DNA of 64,000 nucleotides from SIRX01 sp965213905 (GCA_965213905.1 OZ243922.1:2666001-2730000), one strand, 5' to 3'. Positions 24,874-33,659 are shown, counted from the stretch's first letter. Numbers and translations are program-made. The notes: generated by a model from the sequence alone, not told the origin.

Positions 24874-25494
24874 CTACTCCATCCCCGCCAACGTCTCGCG
24901 CGCCTGATCCCCGGTCATCGGGTTGTTGTAGATGGCCGAACCCGGATGCTGCTTCTCGCCGCCTTCTCGGAGCGAACCCGTATCTACCGGCTCGAAACCG
25001 ATCTCCTTTATAAGCCCGGAGACCGTTTCTTTCGCATCTTCGTCATCGCCCGCCACAAAGAGAACCAATCGGTCCTCGTTCTCGGTCCGGCCTCCGTTTG
25101 CGAGCGTCTCGTAGTACATGGTGTTGAACGCCTTGACGAGCCGCGCACCAGGGATGTTCTCCGCCAGCAGTTCACTGGAGGTCAAGCCGTCGAAGCCTAT
25201 CTCGCCGTCCCGGCCCGGATAGTAGTTCGTCGCGTCAATGACGATCTTGTCGTTCAGAGCTTCGGATGGCAGCGTGTCGCGGGCGAAGAACGGGACCGCC
25301 ACGAGAACGACTTCGCCGAAGTCTGCAGCTTCTTCTACTGTGGTGGCGCGGGCGTTCGGACCGATCTCTGTAACCAAGTCTTGTAGAGATTCCGGGCCGC
25401 GAGAGTTGCTGACGATTACGTCGTGTCCGGACTGGGCGAAGAGCCTCGCAGCGTTGGCGCCGATGTTGCCGGAGCCTATAATGCCGATGTTCAC
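24874..25494 (-). CDS. NADPH:F420 reductase-type / NAD(P)-binding oxidoreductase (NpdG-like)
   Basis: 206 residues beginning MNIGIIGSGNIGANAARLFAQSGHDV, a Rossmann motif at the extreme N-terminus, with VLVAVPFFA, VIDATNYYPGRDGE and LVKAFNTMYYETL typical of the F420-dependent NADP oxidoreductase superfamily. I chose GTG at 25494, two bases after the aldo/keto reductase stop; longer readings overlap that gene. Whether it really uses F420 is inferred from the nearby PPOX/F420 gene. Confidence 0.82.
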   Translation of the reverse strand: MNIGIIGSGNIGANAARLFAQSGHDVIVSNSRGPESLQDLVTEIGPNARATTVEEAADFGEVVLVAVPFFARDTLPSEALNDKIVIDATNYYPGRDGEIGFDGLTSSELLAENIPGARLVKAFNTMYYETLANGGRTENEDRLVLFVAGDDEDAKETVSGLIKEIGFEPVDTGSLREGGEKQHPGSAIYNNPMTGDQARETLAGME

Positions 25495-25496
25495 CT

Positions 25497-26363
25497 TTAG
25501 CCCGCCAACTCTTCGAACTCGTCGTCGGAGAGCTCTATCCCGGCTGCGGCGGCGTTTTCGTCCAGGTGCCCGACGGAGGATGTGCCGGGGATCGGTAGCA
25601 TGACCGGCGAACGATGCAGAAGCCAGGCGAGAGCTATCTGCGAGGGGCGGGCGTCGTGCTCCTCGGAGATCTCGTCTAGTGGGCCGCCGTCTTTCGCCAG
25701 GTCGCCCGTCGCCAGAGGGAACCACGGGATAAAGCCGATACCTTCCTGCTCGCAATAGTCGAGTACGTCCTCGGAGCCGCGGTCGGTCAGGTTGTAGCGG
25801 TTTTGGACGGTGCTTATGGGTACTATCTCCTGGGCCTGTTTTATCTCTTCAACGCCGACTTCGGAGAGTCCGACGTGGCGGATCTTGCCCTCGTCCCGCA
25901 TCTCGGAGATGACGCCGAGCGACTCTTCAGCCGGAACGTCCGGGTCTATGCGGTGGAGTTGGTAGAGGTCTATGCGCTCCAGCTTTAGGCGTTGCAGGCT
26001 TCCCTCGCACGCCTCGCGCAGGTGCTCCGGGCGGCCATTAGTCTGCCAGTTGCCGGGGCCGGGCCGCACGAGGCCGCCCTTTGTGGCGATGGTCACCCCG
26101 TCCGGGTATGGGGAGAGCGTCTCGCCGATGAGGCGTTCGGAGACGTCGGGGCCGTAGGAGTCGGCGGTGTCTATGAGGTTTATGCCGACCTCCACAACGC
26201 GCCGGAGTACGGCTTTGGCCTCTTCGGGGTCTGCGGGTTCGCCCCAGATGCCTTCGCCGGTGATGCGCATGGCGCCGAAGCCCAGGCAGTTTACCTCCAG
26301 GTCGCCGCCGATGGCGAAGGTTCCCGCTGCTGAGGCGTCGGGGGTTCCGTTTGTCTCGGTCAT
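25497..26363 (-). CDS. Aldo/keto reductase
   Basis: 288 residues, TIM-barrel NADPH-dependent carbonyl reductase. Catalytic tetrad: Asp and Tyr in LIDTADSYG near residue 62, Lys in TIATKGG near 92, His in LYQLHRID near 134. It is spaced two bases from the NpdG-like gene and 13 bp after the ABC half-transporter, so it belongs to the operon. Likely reduces reactive carbonyls; substrate unknown. Confidence 0.9.
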   Translation of the reverse strand: MTETNGTPDASAAGTFAIGGDLEVNCLGFGAMRITGEGIWGEPADPEEAKAVLRRVVEVGINLIDTADSYGPDVSERLIGETLSPYPDGVTIATKGGLVRPGPGNWQTNGRPEHLREACEGSLQRLKLERIDLYQLHRIDPDVPAEESLGVISEMRDEGKIRHVGLSEVGVEEIKQAQEIVPISTVQNRYNLTDRGSEDVLDYCEQEGIGFIPWFPLATGDLAKDGGPLDEISEEHDARPSQIALAWLLHRSPVMLPIPGTSSVGHLDENAAAAGIELSDDEFEELAG

Positions 26364-26376
26364 GTGGTTCCTTTCT

Positions 26377-28167
26377 CTAGGTTGGTGTTTCTTCTACTAC
26401 TAACTGCGAGCCGAGGATTTCGTTGTACAGTTCGCTGTCGCGGGTGAGTTCTTCGTGGGTTCCACGGGCGGCAATTTCGCCTTTGTCGAGGACCAGGATC
26501 AGGTCGGCGTCCCGCACCGTGCTCACCCTTTGGGCGATGACGAAGACCGTCCGGCTCTCCTCACGCATAAGCCGGTCGAGCGTCTCTTGAATCGCGGCTT
26601 CCGTCTCCGCGTCTACCGCCGAGGTGCTGTCGTCGAGGATGAGGAGCCGCGGGTCCACGAGCAACGCCCGCGCGATGGCGATCCGCTGCCGCTGCCCGCC
26701 CGAAAGCCCGAGACCCCGCTCGCCGATAGTCGTCTCATACCCGTCCGGCAGCTCCTCGATAAACCCGTCGGCCTGGGCGTCGCGGGCGGCCGACTGTACT
26801 TCCTCGTCTGCGGCGTCCGGTTTACCGAAGGCGATGTTGTCCCAGACGGAGCCTGAGAAGAGGCGGGTTTCTTGCAGCACTATACCGATCTGGGACCGCA
26901 GTGAGGAGAGCGTTACGTCCCGTACGTCGTGGCCGTCGAGCTTTACGCCGCCTTCCGTCACGTCGTAGAAACGCGGTACCAGGTTGACCAGCGTGGACTT
27001 GCCGGAGCCGGTGGTTCCTAAGATAGCAACCGTCTGACCCGGCTCGATGCAGAAGCTGACGTTCCGCAAAACCTCGCGCTCGCTACCGGGATAGCGGAAG
27101 CCGACGCCCTCGAACTCGACCCGGCAGTGGATGGGCGGAAGCTCTACCGCGTCGGGTTTGTCTTTTACCTCTATCGGGGCGTCGAGGACTTCGAAAACGC
27201 GCTGCGATGAAGCCCCGGCCCGGGAGATGCTGGCGGAGAGAAAGCCTATCGTCAGGATGGGTTGGAGCAGAAAGGCCAGGTAGGCGTTGAAGGCGACCAG
27301 CTCTCCGAAGGAGAGGCTGCCCCCGATGACCTGCAAGCCGCCGAAGAGGACGATGCCGAGCGTGCCGAGGTTCGAGAGGAGGAAGATTACGGGGAAGTTA
27401 CCGGCGAAGGTTCGCACGGTTTCGAGGTTCTTGTTCAGAAGCTCGTCGTTGACGTTGCGGTAGCGTTGGGTTTCGTAGTCTTCGCGGGCGAAGGCCCGGA
27501 TCACACGTACCCCGGATAAGTCTTCTTGCAAAACCGTATTCAGCTTTCCGAGCGTCTGCTGTACCCCTCCGAAGAGGGGCCGTATCTTCTGCACGAAGCG
27601 CACGAGCACGAAGACGATGGGCGGCACTATCGCGAGCGCCACCAGCGCGAGTTGCCAGTCCAAATAAAGTAGCAAGAAGGTCGTGCCGACCAGCATCACG
27701 GCGGCGTTACCGAGTTGGACGACGCCGCTGCCGGTGAAAGTTCGGATCTGCTCGACGTCGTTGGTCAGGCGGGTGACGAGTTGGCCGGTCTGAACCCGGT
27801 CGTAGTAGGAGAAGCTGAGCCGCCCGATCTTCTCGAAAAGCGCGTTCCGCAAATCGAAGGCGACCCCCTGAGACGCCCGCTCCGCCAGGTAACCCTGTAA
27901 AAAAGTAAACAGCCCTCGCACCAACGCAACCCCGACGAGGCCCGCCACCATAAGGAAGACCACGTTCGGGTCTCGCGGCCGGATGCCGTCGTCTATGGCC
28001 CGGGCAATGAGGAGCGGCGTCGTCAGGTTCGCCCCGGTAACGAGCAACAGCGCCAGGAAAGCCCCGCCGGACTCCAGCTTGTAAGAGCGCAGGTAGCCTA
28101 GCGCCCGCCGCACCGTCCCGAGGCCGGCCGGGTCTCCGCTTTTTTCGGTAGTCGCGCCGGCCGCCAC
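26377..28167 (-). CDS. Half-ABC exporter, degenerate Walker B (TM287-like)
   Basis: 596 residues: six membrane helices (about 35-320), Walker A GTTGSGKST, canonical signature LSGGQRQ, Walker B LLILDDSTSAVD with Asp in place of catalytic Glu, and IAQRVST with Gln in place of the H-loop His. These are the features of the degenerate half of a heterodimeric exporter, and they complement the LSQGQ half at 23072-24868. Start overlaps the VOC gene stop by one base. Confidence 0.9.
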   Translation of the reverse strand: MAAGATTEKSGDPAGLGTVRRALGYLRSYKLESGGAFLALLLVTGANLTTPLLIARAIDDGIRPRDPNVVFLMVAGLVGVALVRGLFTFLQGYLAERASQGVAFDLRNALFEKIGRLSFSYYDRVQTGQLVTRLTNDVEQIRTFTGSGVVQLGNAAVMLVGTTFLLLYLDWQLALVALAIVPPIVFVLVRFVQKIRPLFGGVQQTLGKLNTVLQEDLSGVRVIRAFAREDYETQRYRNVNDELLNKNLETVRTFAGNFPVIFLLSNLGTLGIVLFGGLQVIGGSLSFGELVAFNAYLAFLLQPILTIGFLSASISRAGASSQRVFEVLDAPIEVKDKPDAVELPPIHCRVEFEGVGFRYPGSEREVLRNVSFCIEPGQTVAILGTTGSGKSTLVNLVPRFYDVTEGGVKLDGHDVRDVTLSSLRSQIGIVLQETRLFSGSVWDNIAFGKPDAADEEVQSAARDAQADGFIEELPDGYETTIGERGLGLSGGQRQRIAIARALLVDPRLLILDDSTSAVDAETEAAIQETLDRLMREESRTVFVIAQRVSTVRDADLILVLDKGEIAARGTHEELTRDSELYNEILGSQLVVEETPT

Positions 28168-28619
28168 TACTCCGGCGCCATTCCCTTCTTCCTCAACTCG
28201 CCCAGCGCCTTCTCGGACTTCTCCAGGTCGGCGAGACCCATCCCTTCCAGAACCTCCGGAGCCTTCGTGAACTGGACGTTTTCGTACTCGACGACCTGCC
28301 AGTAGTTGCCCCAGGGGTCCAGGAAGTCCAGGCCCCCGCCGGGCTCGTTGCGTATAACTTTGGCCTCCGTACCTTCCAGCGCCTCACGCAAGGATTCCCG
28401 GTCGTCCACGACGAGCCCGACGTGCCGGTGCTCGTCCGCTTTTTGCGTGCGGCCTTCGGAGAGGGCGAGGAACTGGTCCCCGGCGTCTATAAATGCCATC
28501 CGGGAGCCGCGGCCTCGCAGCTTTACCTCGAAGAGCTTGCCGTAAAACTCAAGGGCTTCTTCGATGTCTCCTACTTCCAGAGCTATGTGGTTGAAGCCTA
28601 AGAAGTTGGCTTTTGTCAT
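28167..28619 (-). CDS. VOC (glyoxalase/bleomycin resistance) family protein
   Basis: 150 residues with a single VOC unit: FNHIALEVGDIEEALEFYGKLF at the N-terminus, HRHVGLVVDD in the middle and LDFLDPWGNYWQVVEYENV near the end. Could be a metal-dependent isomerase or dioxygenase, or a drug-binding protein. Its ATG overlaps the PPOX gene end by four bases. Operon context suggests handling of a toxic small molecule. Confidence 0.88.
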   Translation of the reverse strand: MTKANFLGFNHIALEVGDIEEALEFYGKLFEVKLRGRGSRMAFIDAGDQFLALSEGRTQKADEHRHVGLVVDDRESLREALEGTEAKVIRNEPGGGLDFLDPWGNYWQVVEYENVQFTKAPEVLEGMGLADLEKSEKALGELRKKGMAPE

Positions 28620-29026
28620 GCGCCCATCTGGGTCGTGTGCTCCGGCTCGACGTAGACTACGATGCGTTCGTCGCCGGGCTGGTGGTAGGGGTACTCGTCC
28701 AGGCCGAGGTACTTATTCGCCATCGCGTTGATGAAGTCGTTGTCGGGGTCTTCTTCGACCTTAGTTACTTCGCCCCGGATCTCGATGTAGCGGTAGGGGT
28801 TTTCGGGGTCCACGATGGAGAGTGCCAGGCGCGGGTCGCGGCTGACGTTACGGTATTTCTGGCGGGTTTTGGTCTGGCTGAACTTTACGTGTTCACCGTC
28901 CCAGTCGAACCAGACCGGGTTGTTCTGCGGTTCGCCGTCGGGGCCGATGGTTGCGACGTGGACGAGGGCGGTGGTTTCGAGGAGGTCTTCGTAACCCTCC
29001 GGTATCCGGCTGCTTTCCGTTGTCAT
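28616..29026 (-). CDS. PPOX-class F420-dependent oxidoreductase
   Basis: 136 residues with the split-barrel flavin/F420-binding fold. Segments: LLETTALVHVATIGPDGEPQNNPVWFDWDG at the N-terminus and KYRNVSRDPRLALSIVDPENPYRYIEIRG in the middle, both typical of the F420 subgroup of pyridoxamine-oxidase-like enzymes. Its ribosome binding site AAGGAGG includes the last codons of the rhodanese frame upstream, so translation is coupled to that frame being read to its TAG at 29028. Confidence 0.88.
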   Translation of the reverse strand: MTTESSRIPEGYEDLLETTALVHVATIGPDGEPQNNPVWFDWDGEHVKFSQTKTRQKYRNVSRDPRLALSIVDPENPYRYIEIRGEVTKVEEDPDNDFINAMANKYLGLDEYPYHQPGDERIVVYVEPEHTTQMGA

Positions 29027-29027
29027 G

Positions 29028-29384
29028 CTATTCCTCCTTGTCGTTGCCGGTGCCTTCGTGGGGAAGGCCGTGGCGGAGCCAATCTTGCTTGCCCCCGGCG
29101 TAGTCTTTTACGTTCGTGTAGCCCATAGCCGCCAACTCCCGGGCGGCTTCTTCGGAGGCGGATCATATGGGGCTCATGCAGTAGACGACGATTTCGGCGT
29201 TTTTGTTAGGCAACGCCTCTTCCGCCTTGTCTACCTCTTCGAGCGGAAGGTTGATCGCCCCCGGCAGGTGTGATTGCTGGTAGAGATCCTCGTCGAGCGT
29301 GTCTACCAGGGCGAAACCGTCTCCCGCCTCGATCTTCTCCCGCAACTCTTCGCGGGTGATGGTTGCCACCGCTTCGTTATTCAT
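29028..29384 (-). CDS. Rhodanese-like protein with in-frame TGA at a conserved Cys position
   Basis: One open frame of 118 residues from ATG at 29384 to TAG at 29030-29028, interrupted only by TGA at 29165-29163 (codon 74). Catalytic-type Cys69 lies in IVVYC. Aligned with the adjacent paralogue (VYCMNVDCAAS), this copy reads VYCMSPI-TGA-SAS, so the TGA replaces the second Cys. The downstream part (EEAARELAAMGY...GGKQDWLRHGLP) is fully family-like. A 7-bp hairpin begins 14 bases after the TGA. Either a selenocysteine codon or a nonsense mutation leaving a 73-residue fragment. Sulfur-transfer role inferred. Confidence 0.7.
29129..29149 (-). other. Hairpin downstream of the in-frame TGA (SECIS-like placement)
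   Basis: On the minus strand, AGCCGCC and GGCGGCT form a perfect 7-bp stem closing the 8-base loop CGGGAGTT. The loop starts 22 bases after the TGA and its second base is G. Bacterial SECIS elements have a loop about 16-37 bases past UGA with a G in the first two positions, so placement fits. The paralogous rhodanese gene has no such hairpin. GC-rich Ala codons could produce it by chance. Confidence 0.35.
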
Positions 29385-29480
29385 CCTGGTCCTCGTAGGG
29401 CTGCTCTTCGGGTTGGGCGGAGGCCTCCGCGATCAAAGACGGTGCTAAATTGGTCAATTAATTTCCTCCAGCGCAGGTTT

Positions 29481-29831
29481 CTAGATCCCGCCCAGCCGAG
29501 ACTTGCGTTTGCTTTCTACGGGCAGCCCGGCCTCTAGCCAGTCTTGTTTGCCTTCCGCGTAGTGCCGGACGTTCTTGTAGCCCATATCTTCTAGCTCCCG
29601 CGCCTCCTCTCCCGAAGCCGCGCAGTCTACGTTCATGCAGTAGACGACGATCTCGGCGTCTTTGTTCGAAAGTACCTGCTCCGCGTCGTCCACGAACTCG
29701 TAGGGGAGGTTGACGGCCCCCGGCAGGTGGCTCCTTTCGTAATGCTGCCGGCCCAGGGCGTCCACGAGAACAAAGTCGTCGCCGCGCTCGATCTTCTCTC
29801 TCAACTCGTCCCGTTCGATGTCTTGCGCCAT
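29481..29831 (-). CDS. Rhodanese-like sulfurtransferase
   Basis: 116 residues, single rhodanese domain. FVLVDALGRQHYERSHLPGAVNLPYE and IVVYCMNVDCAASGEEARELEDMGYKNV carry the catalytic Cys region (YC) and a second Cys five residues later. Ends ...AEGKQDWLEAGLPVE. Soluble, probably transfers persulfide sulfur or handles thiols. It lies 96 bp upstream of the TGA-containing paralogue and is the first gene of the run. Confidence 0.9.
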   Translation of the reverse strand: MAQDIERDELREKIERGDDFVLVDALGRQHYERSHLPGAVNLPYEFVDDAEQVLSNKDAEIVVYCMNVDCAASGEEARELEDMGYKNVRHYAEGKQDWLEAGLPVESKRKSRLGGI

Positions 29832-30037
29832 CTTCGACCTCCTTCGTCGTTCCCTTTCAGCTTTTCTAACGTCCTCTCTAAGTTTAGCGCGGTATCCCGG
29901 CGTGGTTTTCGATTCCCTAAGTCCGGCCTTTCCCCCCGGCCTCTCGTACCCCGGATACTACCTCACCCGCGAAGGGCTCTGGTTATCTTAGGGAGTCCTG
30001 CTGCGGCCAGTAGATGAAGTCGAGTTTGCGTCCGTAA

Positions 30038-31471
30038 TCAGGCATCTTTTGCCTTCTGTTTGATACCGAACGTGGCTACCAGGGCTATCGCGGCGGACAG
30101 GGCTATGAGCAGGAAAGCGTCGGAGAAGGGTGCGGCTTGCAGGTTGTAGAGCGGGTTGATCGCCGCTCCACCGGCCTCTTGCCGGGCGGCGAGGAGTGTG
30201 GCGGTCACCGCCGGACCGAATCCTCCGCCCAGGAAAAAGACGAGCTGGAAGATGCCGAGCCCCACGCCACTCTCTTCCGCCGAGAGCGTGGCCGCGGCGG
30301 CGTTTGCGGTGGGGGAGTTGACGATAGAGAACCCCAACCCCAAACCCAACACCCCGAGGGAGACCACGACCGCCGAAGCGCCGACCCCGATGGTGGAGAG
30401 CCCAAAGGTGGAGAGCAACATCACGGCCAGGCCCGTCCGGATCAAAAGCCGCGGCCCGAACCTGTCGGAGAGCCGTCCGGCAACAGGGGAGAGGATCGCG
30501 ACCACCGCGGCCCCCGGCGCGAGCACCAGCCCGATCCCCGCTGCCGACAACCCGTTTACTTCCGAGACTAAAAACGGCGTGAGCACGAGGGTTCCGACGT
30601 TGGCGAACATCATAAAGAACCCCACCGCAACCGCCGCCAGAAAACCCGGGTGCCGAAACAAGCCGGGCGAGACGAAAGGGTCCGGCGCCGACCGGATGCG
30701 CCACAAAAAGCCCGCGCCGGACATTACCGCCAACACGAAGCTCCCCCAGGTAATGGGTGAGTCGAACCCGGCCACCTGGCCCTCCGTAACGCCGAAAAGC
30801 GCGAGCCCGGCGGCGGACGCCAGCAGCAACCCGCCCGGCACGTCGAAGTGGTGCAGGGCTTCCATTACGCTCCCCGGAACAGGGTGATCCGAGACGGCGT
30901 CCGGCAACACGCGCCACGCCCCAACCGCCAATACGAGGGCCAAAACGAGCGTAACGAAAAACAAGCTCTGCCAGCCGGCGACGCCGGCTATAAACCCGCC
31001 GGCCACCGGTCCCACGGCCGCCCCGACCCCGACGCTGGAGGAGAGCAGGCCGAGCGCGGTCCCGCGCTGTCCGGGCGGCAGGAGCTTCGCTATGGAGGCG
31101 AAGCCGAGGGCCGGTATCGCCGCCGCGCCCGCCGCCTGCAAGATGCGGCCCGCCACCAGAACGGAGAGGCTCGGGGCGAAAGCGCAGACTACAGAGCCCG
31201 CGACGAGGCCGAGTAAACCCAGGGTAAAAGTCTTTCGCAGGCTATAAAGGTCGGCGACGCGACCATAGAGCGGGATGCCGACGGCGAAGACCAGGAGGTA
31301 TCCCGTGATTACCCACCCCACCTGCCCTTGCGACGCCCCGTAGTCTTGCCGAATGTCCGGCACCACGACGTTCACGAACGTCTGCTGCAGCACGGAGATA
31401 AAGATCGCCGCCGCCACGACCGCCATTACGAGCCGGGTGGAGACGCCCTCTTCCACCCGGCCCCCGGCCAC
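30038..31471 (-). CDS. MFS transporter, DHA2-like
   Basis: 477-residue polytopic exporter with about 14 helices. The N-terminal half shows VNVVVPDIRQDYGASQGQVGWV, GIPLYGRVADLYSLRKTF and GPVAGGFIAG. GTG start at 31471 overlaps the TAG of the FMN-reductase gene by one base, so the two are a coupled pair. Substrate unknown; the reductase neighbour suggests a redox-active compound. Confidence 0.88.
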   Translation of the reverse strand: MAGGRVEEGVSTRLVMAVVAAAIFISVLQQTFVNVVVPDIRQDYGASQGQVGWVITGYLLVFAVGIPLYGRVADLYSLRKTFTLGLLGLVAGSVVCAFAPSLSVLVAGRILQAAGAAAIPALGFASIAKLLPPGQRGTALGLLSSSVGVGAAVGPVAGGFIAGVAGWQSLFFVTLVLALVLAVGAWRVLPDAVSDHPVPGSVMEALHHFDVPGGLLLASAAGLALFGVTEGQVAGFDSPITWGSFVLAVMSGAGFLWRIRSAPDPFVSPGLFRHPGFLAAVAVGFFMMFANVGTLVLTPFLVSEVNGLSAAGIGLVLAPGAAVVAILSPVAGRLSDRFGPRLLIRTGLAVMLLSTFGLSTIGVGASAVVVSLGVLGLGLGFSIVNSPTANAAAATLSAEESGVGLGIFQLVFFLGGGFGPAVTATLLAARQEAGGAAINPLYNLQAAPFSDAFLLIALSAAIALVATFGIKQKAKDA

Positions 31472-32088
31472 TAGCTGCGACTCGCCGGCAAAGCCTCTTG
31501 CTCTGCGGGTTCTTCTGACCCCAGCTTGGAGGCCAGATCTACTAGAAGCCTGCCGAGCCGGTCCAGCCGGCCGCCGTAGTTTTCGTCCGTAATGTTTCCT
31601 TCGTCGTCCGAGACTTGCCAGGCCTTCGGGATCGGGACCATCAGCGGCGCCACGACTCCCCGGAGCGCGTGGATGACGTTTACCAGCGCCCCCGTCGCGT
31701 TCGTGGCCGCCTGGTCCCCGCCGGCCGTGGCGACGAGTCCCACCACCTTGCCGTCCAGGTAGGGCTTTTCATCCCGCGCCAGGAACTGCGTGAAGTCCAA
31801 GGCGTTTTTCGTAACGCCCGCGAGCGTGCCATGATAAGCCGCCGTACCAACGACGACCGCATCAGCCGCCCGAATAACTTCTAAAAACTCTTCTACGTTC
31901 TCACCGTAACCACCGGGCTCCTCGCCCGGTGCGTACATCGGCAAGTCCAACTCCCGGAGATCCAGGAGTTCCGTGCGCGCCCCGGCTTCCTCGGCCGCCT
32001 GGAGTACCCGCCTCAAAGCGCCCAGGCTGGTCGAGTTCTCGCGGAGTGTGCCGCCAATGCCGACGACGTTCAAATGTTCACCACCCAA
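31471..32088 (-). CDS. NADPH-dependent FMN reductase family protein
   Basis: 205 residues, flavodoxin-like. GIGGTLRENSTSLGALRRVL near the N-terminus is the FMN phosphate-binding pattern; GTAAYHGTLAGVTKNALDF near residue 100 is the second flavin contact. TTG start at 32088 with GAGGGT upstream. Likely supplies two-electron reduction of quinones, azo or nitro compounds, or reduces free FMN. Coupled to the downstream exporter. Confidence 0.88.
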   Translation of the reverse strand: MGGEHLNVVGIGGTLRENSTSLGALRRVLQAAEEAGARTELLDLRELDLPMYAPGEEPGGYGENVEEFLEVIRAADAVVVGTAAYHGTLAGVTKNALDFTQFLARDEKPYLDGKVVGLVATAGGDQAATNATGALVNVIHALRGVVAPLMVPIPKAWQVSDDEGNITDENYGGRLDRLGRLLVDLASKLGSEEPAEQEALPASRS

Positions 32089-32214
32089 AATTTACCCTCT
32101 TTCTGAAAACACCTTATTGTAAGCCGTCCGAATAGCCTACGGGGCGTAAGGCTGCCCAAACCCGGTCCGGGTACGAATGGGATTGCCGGACCTCGCCCCG
32201 CTCCACCGCGTCCG

Positions 32215-32550
32215 TCAGGCTTTCGCGCCTTTCTTCCGCGCCGTCAAACGCTCGTAGTTGCGCCGGAACAACTCCAGCGCACCCTCCATGTCTTCTTTGC
32301 CCCGGACCCTGTAGCTAACCCACCCGGTCTGCGGCAGTACGTGGTGCAATTGCGCCTTACCCTTAGAGACTAACTCCTCCCTGACACGCCTCGGAAACGG
32401 CAGGTCCGCCAGCACGGGGGACCCCTCGCCGTGCAGGTGCCCGATCTCATGCCCGTTCACCCGAAACTCGATCCCGTTAAAGCGGTGCGGCCTCGACTCC
32501 GTGCCGTCCCAACCCAAAACCTCATCCCTAATTCTCTGTGAAATACTCAT
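32215..32550 (-). CDS. DUF5519 (luciferase-domain) family protein
   Basis: 111 residues. The pattern RPHRFNGIEFRVNGHEIGHLHGEGSPVLADLPFPRRVREELVSKG...HHVLPQTGWVSYRV matches DUF5519, a domain first noted in coelenterazine-type luciferases but widespread in bacteria without luminescence. Role unknown. Separate from neighbours by about 70-125 bp. Confidence 0.82.
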   Translation of the reverse strand: MSISQRIRDEVLGWDGTESRPHRFNGIEFRVNGHEIGHLHGEGSPVLADLPFPRRVREELVSKGKAQLHHVLPQTGWVSYRVRGKEDMEGALELFRRNYERLTARKKGAKA

Positions 32551-32622
32551 CTGTTACTCCTTATCAATATTACTTAGCCAGCTAACTAATTTTAACGCTG
32601 GTAGCAAAAACGTCAAGGTAGA

Positions 32623-33561
32623 TTATTCGAGGGGGAGGAGGGTTAGCAGTGTGGAGACGGTGATGACGGAGACGGCGGTGGAGAGTAGGATTGCGCTGGA
32701 GGCGCGTTCGAGGTGGGTGTCGTACTGGCGGGCGAGGATAAAGACGTTGGCGGCGATTGGGAGGGAGGCGACCAGGATGGCGACGGAAGCCCAGAGTGGG
32801 TCTACGGTGAAGATTTGGGTCATGGCGAGCCACATGACGGCGGGGTGGACAAAGAGCTTGAAAACGCTCAAGGAGGAGGTTTCGCGCAGGCCGGTGGAGA
32901 TCGGGAAGGCGGAGAGGGTGGCGCCGAGGGCGAACAAGGCGCAGGGGCCGGCGGCGTTGCCCAAGAGGTCGGTGAAGTTGGCTATCGGGGTGGGGAGGTC
33001 CAGGCTCAGGCCGGAGACCAGGACGCCGGAGAAGATGGCGATAATGATTGGGTTGCGGACGAGGGCGCCCGAGACTGTGGAGACCAGCTTTGTCCACCGG
33101 CCGCCGGAGCCCTTATCCGACTCGATAATGATTATGGTCAGCGGGATCAGGACGGTAGCCTCCAGCGTCAGTCCGAGCAAGAGCGGTATCGCAGCCTTTT
33201 GGCCGAAAGCCGCGGCCACCAGCGGGAGCCCCATGTAACCCGTGTTGCCCAGCACCGCCGCCGCGCCCTGGATGGCGGACTCTCCGGGCCGCGTCCCGAA
33301 CAGTAGCCGGCCTGATATCACCGAAGCCGCGTAAACCGTCAGGCCGACGCCCAGGTAGATGCCCATGAACTTTACGTTGAGGACGTCCGCCAGGGGCGCG
33401 GTCGCCATCAGGTTGAAGATAAAGACCGGTAGGGCAAAGTAGAAGACGAAGCTGTTGACGCCGACGACGGCGGCCGGGCTCAAAAGTCCGAAGCGGCCCG
33501 CGCCGTAGCCGCAGAAGATCAGGGCGAAGAAAGGCAGCGCCGTGTTGAGGATGACCTGCAA
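32623..33561 (-). CDS. AEC (auxin efflux carrier) family transporter
   Basis: 312 residues, ten predicted helices in two halves. VNSFVFYFALPVFIFNLMA in the first half, GLPLVAAAFG in the middle and ALFALGATLS at the start of the second half match the AEC family, which exports carboxylates or other anions. TTG start at 33561; a TATAGT box nine bases upstream suggests a short or absent leader. Divergent from the DUF418 gene. Confidence 0.86.
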   Translation of the reverse strand: MQVILNTALPFFALIFCGYGAGRFGLLSPAAVVGVNSFVFYFALPVFIFNLMATAPLADVLNVKFMGIYLGVGLTVYAASVISGRLLFGTRPGESAIQGAAAVLGNTGYMGLPLVAAAFGQKAAIPLLLGLTLEATVLIPLTIIIIESDKGSGGRWTKLVSTVSGALVRNPIIIAIFSGVLVSGLSLDLPTPIANFTDLLGNAAGPCALFALGATLSAFPISTGLRETSSLSVFKLFVHPAVMWLAMTQIFTVDPLWASVAILVASLPIAANVFILARQYDTHLERASSAILLSTAVSVITVSTLLTLLPLE

Positions 33562-33659
33562 GGTGCGAACACTATACCTATACAGGCTGTCTCTTGTAGG
33601 GGCGTCGGTAGCCCCTCTCTAGTACACTCGCCGGGTACCCAAGTCCAGGAGGTCCGCGG

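Noticed and set aside
24874..25755. 293-residue version of the NpdG-like protein starting at 25755
   Set aside because: The extra N-terminus overlaps the aldo/keto reductase gene and is Arg-rich without domain; the Rossmann motif begins exactly at the GTG at 25494.
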